Assembly: GCA_052139835.1 (NCBI GenBank)
Contig: JBKQVT010000113.1
Span: 1-8,755 of the forward strand
Origin: JBKQVT01 sp052139835
Lineage (GTDB): Bacteria; Planctomycetota; Planctomycetia; Pirellulales; Thermoguttaceae
DNA: 8,755 nt
Reading direction: 5' to 3'
Under the pieces are notes generated by a model, which made no database searches, was not told the origin of the DNA, and saw only the letters and a program-made list of their open reading frames with translations. This document shows positions 1 through 5,708 of this stretch, one piece after another (position 1 is the first letter of the stretch; every line of letters begins with the position of its first letter). The translations under genes and the position numbers were made by a program.

Positions 1-112
1 CCTGACGGGCGGCGCGGCCCGCAAGCCGGTCTCGCTCGACACGAAACCGTCAAACCGGTCTGGCGACCGTACGTAACCGAACAAGCGGCAAACCGCATTT
101 GATTCACGGCCT
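1..112. other. Left edge, no gene recognised
   Basis: This stretch lies downstream of the minus-strand membrane-protein gene. No coding region is supported. A short GCGG-CAAA-CCGC hairpin occurs near 86-97, but its 4-bp stem and missing T-run make it too weak to call a terminator. Confidence 0.5.
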
Positions 113-745
113 CTAAGGCCCAAGACCCAAGACCTTCACCCGCAGACAGCCCAACCATTGGGTCTCATGCTCGATAATCGTCTGGCCGACGCTGTTGGGC
201 GACTGGGCCCGCACGATCAAGCCCGCCATCAGCGGCTGGCCGCGCGTTTTGAAGATGCCGGCGACCGACGACCAGGGTGTTTCCTTGCCGCCGTCGCCGG
301 GCAAGCGGGCGTTGGCGAACAGGGCGCGGGCGAAGCCGCGGACGCTGAGTTGGCCCGGCCAGCGACGCACCAGGGGCCGTTGGGCGGCGACGACCTGATC
401 CAAGCCCGGCAAAATGGCTGCGCAGAGCTGTGGCCATTGCTCTTCGGGGGGCAACCGGCCCGCTTGGCTGACCGGCGCCAGGACCAGGGCCGCCAGGCGT
501 ACAGGGAGATTGTAGAGTTCCAGGACGGGCCCGGCGGCGGGCGGCCCCTCCTGGCCCAACGCGGCGACGTCGATGGTCAAGTCCGGTCCCGGCGGCGGCC
601 GCTTCGCCCGCCGCCGCGCCACGATCCGCCACAGGACCATCGCCACAACCAGCAGGAACAGGCCAAAGCCAACGGCCACCCACGCCTCCATCGACAGCGA
701 TCGGGCCGCGGTCTTCAGCCGTTCCAACAGCGTGGCCAGTTGCAT
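113..745 (-). CDS. Hypothetical single-pass membrane protein coupled to the toroid gene
   Basis: I do not recognise the family. The 210-residue product has an N-terminal amphipathic stretch and one clear membrane segment at about residues 22-42 (AWVAVGFGLFLLVVAMVLW). An Arg-rich stop-transfer patch (RRRAKR, 44-49) follows, so the roughly 160-residue remainder is probably cytoplasmic. That soluble part (about 75-203) is compact, Pro/Leu/Trp-containing and shows no motif I can name. The start at 745 is chosen because its ATG overlaps the TAA of the upstream gene (TAATG) and a GAGAAG purine stretch lies just upstream; a further ATG at 769 is less likely. The one-base overlap implies translational coupling and a shared operon with the secreted toroid protein at 745-1881. 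The last residues (VLGLGP) and the TAG stop are written by a heptamer-type repeat, so the natural C-terminus may have been altered by repeat DNA. Confidence 0.75.
   Translation of the reverse strand: MQLATLLERLKTAARSLSMEAWVAVGFGLFLLVVAMVLWRIVARRRAKRPPPGPDLTIDVAALGQEGPPAAGPVLELYNLPVRLAALVLAPVSQAGRLPPEEQWPQLCAAILPGLDQVVAAQRPLVRRWPGQLSVRGFARALFANARLPGDGGKETPWSSVAGIFKTRGQPLMAGLIVRAQSPNSVGQTIIEHETQWLGCLRVKVLGLGP
115..135. repeat. Short 7-nt-period array at the 3' end of the membrane-protein gene
   Basis: Three successive heptamers on the plus strand read AAGGCCC, AAGACCC and AAGACCT. The reverse complement GGTCTTGGGTCTTGGG is identical to 16 bases of the array upstream of the phosphatase gene (from 5478). 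The repeat overlaps the final codons of the minus-strand gene. Confidence 0.6.
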
Positions 746-1881
746 TACTTCTCGGCAGCCGGGCGGCAATAGGCCAGCGACAGCAAGGCGTAGCCGGTCA
801 CCAGGCAGGGCTCATTCTCAAACCACCTCTTGTCCTCATTGACCCACGAGCCGTTGGGCCGCTGCCGCCGGACGAACTGGGCCAGGAGATCCTGCCGCCA
901 ATTGTGCTTCACGCCCTTGGCGTCTTCGATTTCCTTCAGGCCGGCGGCGTCGAGGGCCTTGGAGAAGGTGTGATAGTAGTAATAGAGGCCGGCACTGCCC
1001 ATGCCGGGGTTGCTGTCCAGGTCGTAGTGCATTTGGCACCACTTCACGGCGGCCTTGACGCGGGGGTCGTCGGGCTTCACGCCGGCGTAAATCATGCTCT
1101 TCAGGCCGGCGTAGGTCATCGAGCCATAGCTGCGCAGGCCGCCGTCGGCGGTCTTGCCGGCCTCGCTGTCGCCGCCGGCGGCCGGGGTGTAGTAGAAGCC
1201 GCCGTCGGGGTTCTTGGCCGCGAAGGGCGTGGTGTTGTCTTCGCTCTCCAGGTTCTGGCAGCGGGAGACGAAGAGCAACGCGCTTTGCACCGCCGGGTCG
1301 TCCGGCTTGGCGCCCGCCGCCTTCAGGGCCTCGAGGAAAAATTGGGTATTGGACAGGTCCGGCCGCTTCTTCCTGCCGTAGCCGGCGCCGCCTCCCTTGA
1401 AATCGCCCTTTTCCACCGGCTGGTCCTTGCCGCCCCACTGGATGCCCCTGAGGAACTGCTCGGCGTTTTTCACGATCGTGTCGTAGCGATGGTCGCGGTT
1501 GGCCTCCTGGAAGCAGACCAGGGCCAGCGAGGTTTCGTAGTTCTGCACCATGTCCTTGGGGAAGTAGATGCCGCCGTCGGCCTGGACAAACTTCTCCAGG
1601 TACTTGAGGCCCTTGGCCACGGCCGGGTCGTCGGGCCCAAGACCCACGCGCATCAGGCCGGTGACGGCCACGGCGGTCACGCCCGGCCCCATTTGCGCCG
1701 CATACGAGCCATCGGCCGCCTGCTTGCTCCTGAGGAACTCGACGGCCCGATCCACGGTCTGCTGATAGGTCTTGGCGTCCATGGTGGGCGCGGCAGCCGG
1801 CTCATCGGCCACCACCAGCGACGCCGCAATGGCAAGGGAACTCACAAACAGAACGGTTCGGCAGCAGGATCGGCACGGCAT
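745..1881 (-). CDS. Secreted prenyltransferase/squalene-cyclase-like toroid repeat protein
   Basis: The 378-residue product has a signal peptide (about 1-25, basic then hydrophobic, likely cut after VVA) followed by repeats of the alpha/alpha-toroid fold shared by squalene/hopene cyclases and protein prenyltransferase beta subunits. Visible repeat marks are QW-like motifs QxxxGx[WYF] at Q54, Q100 and Q340 (QRPNGSW). A recurring helix start, PDDPxV, occurs at P83, P193 and P270. The class II cyclase catalytic DxDD motif is not seen, and the size is well below the roughly 630 residues of a squalene-hopene cyclase. An active triterpene cyclase is therefore unlikely; a secreted binding or scaffold role is an inference. 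The start at 1881 is chosen because it opens the signal peptide and has GAGG upstream; the frame stays open to 2010 but that extension looks non-coding. It is the first gene of a coupled pair with the membrane protein at 113-745. Confidence 0.85.
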   Translation of the reverse strand: MPCRSCCRTVLFVSSLAIAASLVVADEPAAAPTMDAKTYQQTVDRAVEFLRSKQAADGSYAAQMGPGVTAVAVTGLMRVGLGPDDPAVAKGLKYLEKFVQADGGIYFPKDMVQNYETSLALVCFQEANRDHRYDTIVKNAEQFLRGIQWGGKDQPVEKGDFKGGGAGYGRKKRPDLSNTQFFLEALKAAGAKPDDPAVQSALLFVSRCQNLESEDNTTPFAAKNPDGGFYYTPAAGGDSEAGKTADGGLRSYGSMTYAGLKSMIYAGVKPDDPRVKAAVKWCQMHYDLDSNPGMGSAGLYYYYHTFSKALDAAGLKEIEDAKGVKHNWRQDLLAQFVRRQRPNGSWVNEDKRWFENEPCLVTGYALLSLAYCRPAAEK

Positions 1882-2130
1882 GGGAAACCTCGTTTCAGGG
1901 TTCAGGGAGCGATGTGCTCGACGCAGATCAATTGTAAACAACGCCATAAACTGTTCCATAGGGCGGAGGAAAACTATTGCCGGCCCCAAAAAGCGCGGAA
2001 CAGCGCCCACAGCGGAGCACGCCGTGTGCCAAATCGGCCGATGGAGCGCATCTTATTTGCCGGCAATGGTTTACTATCGTGAGGCGGGCCTCGATGCGCC
2101 GGCACGTGTGGCGAGAATCTGGCTGCCGAT

Positions 2131-2145
2131 GGCGAAACTTTCGCC
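2131..2145. promoter_or_regulatory. Perfect interrupted palindrome, possible operator
   Basis: GGCGAAA-C-TTTCGCC has 7-bp perfect arms around one central base. Such symmetry would suit a dimeric regulator or a small RNA hairpin. It lies about 250 nt upstream of the toroid gene start, so an operator role is only a possibility. Confidence 0.3.
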
Positions 2146-2156
2146 AAGACCGCATG

Positions 2157-2190
2157 GCGGTGGCACGCCGGACGCGCGGCGTGTGGCCGC
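2157..2190. other. 34-nt intergenic hairpin
   Basis: The arms pair GCGG with CCGC outside and CACGCC with GGCGTG inside, with two G-T wobbles and one G-G mismatch between them and an 8-nt loop (2170-2177). There is no following T-run on either strand, so it is not a standard intrinsic terminator. It may be a 3'-end stabilising structure or a REP-like element. Confidence 0.4.
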
Positions 2191-2237
2191 ACCGCCCTTA
2201 CCCCGCCATTTCCCGAAAAAAGGGGGAAACAGCAGAA

Positions 2238-2253
2238 CCCGCGCAACCGCGGG
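2238..2253 (-). terminator. Weak terminator-like hairpin after the TPR gene
   Basis: CCCGCG and CGCGGG form a perfect 6-bp stem around a 4-nt loop, 25 nt beyond the TGA of the minus-strand TPR gene. The nearest T-run on that strand (2216-2221) is about 16 nt further on, too distant for a classic terminator, so the assignment is tentative. Confidence 0.3.
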
Positions 2254-2278
2254 GATAGACTCCGCGGCTCGCTTTCCG

Positions 2279-3412
<1,134 letters not shown>

Positions 3413-3419
3413 TGCTGTT

Positions 3420-3426
3420 CCTCCTT
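3420..3426 (-). promoter_or_regulatory. Strong Shine-Dalgarno of the TPR gene
   Basis: The minus strand reads AAGGAGG, followed by 7 nt and the ATG at 3412. This near-perfect site fixes the start codon. Confidence 0.8.
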
Positions 3427-3453
3427 CTTATCTTCTCTGACAACCATCAGTCC

Positions 3454-3523
3454 GGGCACACCCCTCTGCCGACGTCCGGCTGTCCGAAACGCGCCGGAGA
3501 GGGTCCGCGGGGTCGGCGTGCCC
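3454..3523 (-). promoter_or_regulatory. Structured leader with competing helices upstream of the TPR gene
   Basis: Read as RNA from the minus strand, this segment can form an outer stem GGGCAC/GTGCCC, then GCCGAC/GTCGGC, then CCGGC/GCCGG. A further CCCTCT/AGAGGG pairing crosses GCCGAC/GTCGGC, so these two are either mutually exclusive or form a pseudoknot. The block ends about 41 nt before the ATG at 3412. It matches no riboswitch family I know; in GC-rich DNA some complementarity is expected by chance. Confidence 0.35.
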
Positions 3524-3575
3524 TGAAATTGACCCGGTAAATCCGTTACGGACCGCAGTCAAGCGGCCCACTGTA

Positions 3576-3602
3576 ATTGTACATCGCTGCTAGCTTTGGC
3601 AA
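3576..3602 (-). promoter_or_regulatory. Candidate sigma-70-type promoter of the TPR gene
   Basis: On the minus strand TTGCCA (3602-3597) and TACAAT (3581-3576) each match consensus at 5 of 6 positions. The spacer of 15 nt is short. Use of this promoter would give a leader of roughly 155-160 nt that contains the foldable block at 3454-3523. Confidence 0.3.
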
Positions 3603-3677
3603 GGAGCCTGTTTGCGTTTTTTTCACGGGAATCGGCATTGTCTCACCCCGGCCGCGGAAAAGGAGGCAAAATGGGGC

Positions 3678-3796
3678 AGAAGGCGGAGGGCGGAAGGCGG
3701 AAGGATCGAAAACTGAAAACTCAGCCTGTGGTTAGTGTTCAGTTTTCAGTGTTCAGTTCCCAGCCTCCAGCCCCCGGTCCCCAGCCCCTCTTCAGC
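3678..3796. repeat. Seventeen-unit 7-nt-period array ending in the phosphatase stop codon
   Basis: Cut into sevens from 3678, the sequence reads AGAAGGC, GGAGGGC, GGAAGGC, GGAAGGA, TCGAAAA, CTGAAAA, CTCAGCC, TGTGGTT, AGTGTTC, AGTTTTC, AGTGTTC, AGTTCCC, AGCCTCC, AGCCCCC, GGTCCCC, AGCCCCT, CTTCAGC, without an indel. The left half is purine-rich and the right half pyrimidine-rich: GAAAACTGAAAAC (3708-3720) is the inverse of GTTTTCAGTGTTC (3742-3754) with one mismatch. The last unit overlaps the TGA of the phosphatase gene (3792-3794). It resembles the heptameric STRR repeats described in cyanobacteria in period only. Confidence 0.7.
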
Positions 3797-5429
3797 GGCC
3801 GAGGGCTTCCAGCACCGCGCGACGGAGGTCCAGGGGCCGCAGCCAGCCGCGGTCATCCCTGCCCAGCGGCGCGTGATGCGGCAAGATCGCGAAGGCCCGC
3901 GTCTCGTCGGGGCTGGGGCCGGCGTGGGCGCCGCTCTCGTGAGAGAAGCTGACCGCGCGGGCCTGGCAGGCCCAGCCACCCAGGACCAGTTGGCCCGCCT
4001 CGGGGTGATGACACAAGGCGGTCAGGTCGGCGGCGGCCTCTTGCAAGAACGGATGTCCCGCGCCGAGCACGGCGGCCGCCTCGTCCGGCAAGTGGAAGCA
4101 GCCCTGGGAGGTCCAGGCCAGCGCCTGGCCCGCCCCGTCGGCAGCCAGGACCAGGGGAATCTTGGCCTCGGCCACCAGCCGGCGGGCGACCGAATCGCGC
4201 TCGGCCGGCGACGCAAAGGCCGGGCAATAGACCTGCCCCAGCGATCCCATGGCCGCGACCTGGAGGCCGTCGATCGGCTGGCCCTCGTCGGTGTCGGTCG
4301 CCGGCTCCAGTCCGCGGAGCAGCGTGGCCGGGGCGAGGGGGACAGTCCCTGGGCTGGGGGACTGTCCCGATTCTGGTACCACGCTCCGCGTGGTCGCTAC
4401 GAAAACGGGACTGTCCCCTTCCCGAGAATCACCACTGCCGTGGAAGGCCGCTTCCACGGCCTCTTGGAGCGTGCGGCCGGCCAGTTCGTGGTAGGCCGCG
4501 GCCGCTTCCTGGCCGTGATCGGAGTAGATCCACACCTGGTAGTCCCGGCGCTGAGCTCGCCGCGCCGCCCGCCACGTCCGACGGATGGCGTGATCGATCC
4601 CCCGCAGCGACCAATGGGCGAAGGCGGAGGCCGGGCCGCGACGATGCGCCTGCTCGTCGTAGCCGAGGAAGTTTAGGTGGATGATCGGCAGTCCCCGGAC
4701 CATATCCAGACGGGCCCCCATGGTCATCAACTCGCGGACGAGGATGCCGACCGTCACGCGCGACAATACTTGGCCCAACTCCTTCCACAGGTATCGTCCG
4801 CCCAAGAGTCCGCGGACGCAATCGCGCAGGGCCAGCGCCAATTCGACCAGCATCATGAAGGTCACGCGGACGACGCCGTCGAAGTAGAGCAGGAAGAAGA
4901 CGACGAAATGGAGGGGATGGAATGCCCGCCACAGCGTCCGCCAACCCCACTGCGAGGGGCAGAAGTGCGGTTCGGCGGCGCCGCCGGAGAAGTTGTCGCA
5001 GTAGGCGCTGCCGCCGCGGAGCAGGCCCTCGCCCAGGAGGCTCAGGCGCGCCTGGACCTTGGCCGCCGGGGCCGGATCGAACATGCGGACCGGGCGGCCC
5101 GTCTCCCGGTCGCGAAAACAAAAACTCGGCACCGCGCAGGGGACCCCGTAGAACAACTCGCCTTGGACCGCCGGGGTCGCGGAGGGCAGGCCGGAATAGA
5201 ACGTCAGGAGCCGATACTTCTTCCGCCGCAAGAGCCGGCGGAGGAAACGCATGCGGCGGCCGTGCAGGGCGCGTTCCAATTGCGACCGCGAGAGACCGTC
5301 GATCTGGATCAGCACCAGGCCCGGCTGACCGCTGGGCGCCGGCTGGCACGGCAGCCGCAGCAGGCGTACCGCCCAGGGGTCGCGGCTCAAGGCGCGTCGC
5401 ACTCGTCGCCAGACTTCGTGGAACGACAT
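3792..5429 (-). CDS. Alkaline-phosphatase-superfamily phosphodiesterase/nucleotide pyrophosphatase-like protein
   Basis: The 545-residue product carries the metal-site pattern of type I phosphodiesterase/nucleotide pyrophosphatases. Asp44 lies in LIQIDG; Thr85 in LPSATP is the probable nucleophile; Asp258 and His262 lie in YDEQAH, and Asp304-His305 in SDHGQ. His502 near the end (SGAHAGPSPDET) aligns with the usual GSHGG histidine. This implies a two-metal phosphoester hydrolase; the substrate is unknown. A hydrophobic stretch (about 170-200, with LHFVVFFLLYF) suggests membrane association, and the N-terminus is Arg-rich without a clear signal peptide. Residues 338-364 are written by an in-frame 81-bp palindromic unit (4338-4418) between the SDHG motif and the next core strand, so they are probably a surface insertion. 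Codon frame and motifs are intact, so it may still be active. The ATG at 5429 has only a weak GGA upstream. The gene stands alone, flanked on both sides by heptamer arrays and divergent from the WXXGXW gene. Confidence 0.85.
   Translation of the reverse strand: MSFHEVWRRVRRALSRDPWAVRLLRLPCQPAPSGQPGLVLIQIDGLSRSQLERALHGRRMRFLRRLLRRKKYRLLTFYSGLPSATPAVQGELFYGVPCAVPSFCFRDRETGRPVRMFDPAPAAKVQARLSLLGEGLLRGGSAYCDNFSGGAAEPHFCPSQWGWRTLWRAFHPLHFVVFFLLYFDGVVRVTFMMLVELALALRDCVRGLLGGRYLWKELGQVLSRVTVGILVRELMTMGARLDMVRGLPIIHLNFLGYDEQAHRRGPASAFAHWSLRGIDHAIRRTWRAARRAQRRDYQVWIYSDHGQEAAAAYHELAGRTLQEAVEAAFHGSGDSREGDSPVFVATTRSVVPESGQSPSPGTVPLAPATLLRGLEPATDTDEGQPIDGLQVAAMGSLGQVYCPAFASPAERDSVARRLVAEAKIPLVLAADGAGQALAWTSQGCFHLPDEAAAVLGAGHPFLQEAAADLTALCHHPEAGQLVLGGWACQARAVSFSHESGAHAGPSPDETRAFAILPHHAPLGRDDRGWLRPLDLRRAVLEALGR
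4338..4418. repeat. 81-bp MITE/REP-like palindromic unit carried in frame within the phosphatase gene
   Basis: The unit begins GGGGACAGTCCC (4338-4349) and ends with its exact reverse complement GGGACTGTCCCC (4407-4418). A third copy of the core, GGGACTGTCCC, lies at 4358-4368. Between them sits a REP-like hairpin (4378-4394). Its length is 27 codons, which preserves the reading frame, and it encodes residues 338-364, a Ser/Pro/Gly/Val-rich stretch unlike the rest of the enzyme. The boundaries are set by the inverted repeats and could be a few bases wider. Confidence 0.65.
4378..4394. repeat. REP-like hairpin ACCACGC-TCC-GCGTGGT
   Basis: A perfect 7-bp stem with a 3-nt loop lies inside the 81-bp unit. 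The CACGC-TCC-GCGTG core recalls dispersed extragenic palindromes seen in many bacterial genomes, from memory. Here it is translated as part of the phosphatase. Confidence 0.6.
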
Positions 5430-5458
5430 AATAGTTCCGGTGAAGCGGTCGTAACTTA

Positions 5459-5576
5459 CGAAGGGGTTTGGGCTTTAGGTCTTGGGTCTTGGGTCTTGGG
5501 GTTGGGGGTTCGAATCTTGTTGTAGCCGACGGACCATAAGCCAAAACCCAAGACCTAAGACCCAAGACCGAATAAC
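5459..5576. repeat. Paired 7-nt-period arrays in opposite orientation
   Basis: The left array reads, in sevens from 5459, CGAAGGG, GTTTGGG, CTTTAGG, TCTTGGG three times, GTTGGGG. The right array (5535-5576) reads CATAAGC, CAAAACC, CAAGACC, TAAGACC, CAAGACC, GAATAAC. GGTCTTG-type units on the left are the reverse complement of CAAGACC on the right, so 5478-5500 can pair with about 5547-5569 as a long hairpin or cruciform, with one mismatch over the first 23 positions. Confidence 0.7.
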
Positions 5577-5636
5577 CACTCCTTCGGAGGGGGTGGTGGG
5601 GATGTGAAAACCTGATCTTTTCCTTTCTTGGTCATC

Positions 5637-5651
5637 GGAGTACCATACTCC
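5637..5651. promoter_or_regulatory. Interrupted palindrome GGAGTA-CCA-TACTCC
   Basis: This inverted repeat with perfect 6-bp arms and a 3-nt centre lies 57 nt upstream of the ATG at 5709. It could be an operator or a small leader hairpin; nothing else supports either. Confidence 0.25.
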
Positions 5652-5696
5652 ACGGATGATATGAAATTATCCCTCACGGTACGCGTCAAGATAGAG

Positions 5697-5702
5697 AAGG
5701 AG
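5697..5702 (+). promoter_or_regulatory. Shine-Dalgarno deciding the WXXGXW gene start
   Basis: AAGGAG stands 6 nt before the ATG at 5709 and only 3 nt before the ATG at 5706. The spacing favours 5709 and argues against the open-frame ATG at 5628. Confidence 0.7.
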
Positions 5703-5708
5703 ATCATG

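Larger units (their letters stand above)
1882..2278. other. Intergenic region rich in short palindromes
   Basis: This 397-nt space separates two minus-strand genes: the 3' end of the TPR gene and the 5' end of the toroid gene. No gene is supported. Besides the three hairpins listed separately it holds perfect 10-bp palindromes ATCGGCCGAT (2033-2042) and TTGCCGGCAA (2057-2066), an interrupted GAGGC/GCCTC palindrome (2081-2092), and a TTCAGGG tandem duplication (1893-1906). The promoter of the toroid gene should lie here, but I cannot point to a convincing -35/-10 pair. Confidence 0.5.
3413..3791. other. Intergenic region between the phosphatase and TPR genes
   Basis: This 379-nt space holds the TPR gene's ribosome-binding site, a foldable leader (3454-3523), a candidate promoter (3576-3602) and a 7-nt-period array (3678-3796) that runs into the phosphatase stop codon. 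No gene is supported on either strand. Confidence 0.6.
5430..5708. other. Divergent intergenic region
   Basis: This region lies between the minus-strand phosphatase gene and the plus-strand WXXGXW gene, so it should hold promoters for both. Oppositely oriented heptamer arrays occupy 5459-5576, and a short inverted repeat (5637-5651) and a Shine-Dalgarno (5697-5702) follow. I see no convincing -35/-10 pair for either gene. Confidence 0.55.

Noticed and set aside
1882..2010. N-terminal extension of the toroid gene to the upstream ATG at 2010
   Set aside because: The extension would bury a good signal peptide behind 43 residues, while the ATG at 1881 has GAGG at suitable spacing.
904..2082. Long plus-strand open frames opposite the toroid and TPR genes (904-2082 and 1772-3394)
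   Set aside because: Both are antisense to genes with signal peptides and recognisable repeats, and their translations are Ala/Gly/Val-rich without domains.
3617..3623. T7 run as an intrinsic terminator
   Set aside because: No plus-strand gene ends here and only a 4-bp stem (GCAA/TTGC) precedes it.
3678..3796. Heptamer array as a CRISPR array
   Set aside because: Units are 7 nt and contiguous, with no 25-40 nt repeats, no unique spacers and no cas genes nearby.
3660..3952. Plus-strand AAGGAGG-CAAA-ATG at 3660-3673 opening a reading frame
   Set aside because: The frame runs through the heptamer array and then antisense to the phosphatase C-terminus; its product is low-complexity and resembles nothing known.
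5504..5534. GGTTCGAATC resembling a tRNA T-arm, with GGACCA shortly after, suggesting a tRNA or tRNA fragment
   Set aside because: The flanking bases do not form a proper T stem (mostly G-T wobble and a G-G mismatch), no anticodon or D arm lies upstream, and the left side is occupied by the heptamer array. Most likely chance.
5628..5708. Earlier start of the WXXGXW gene at 5628
   Set aside because: It would put 27 charged residues before the signal sequence, and AAGGAG is ideally placed for the ATG at 5709.
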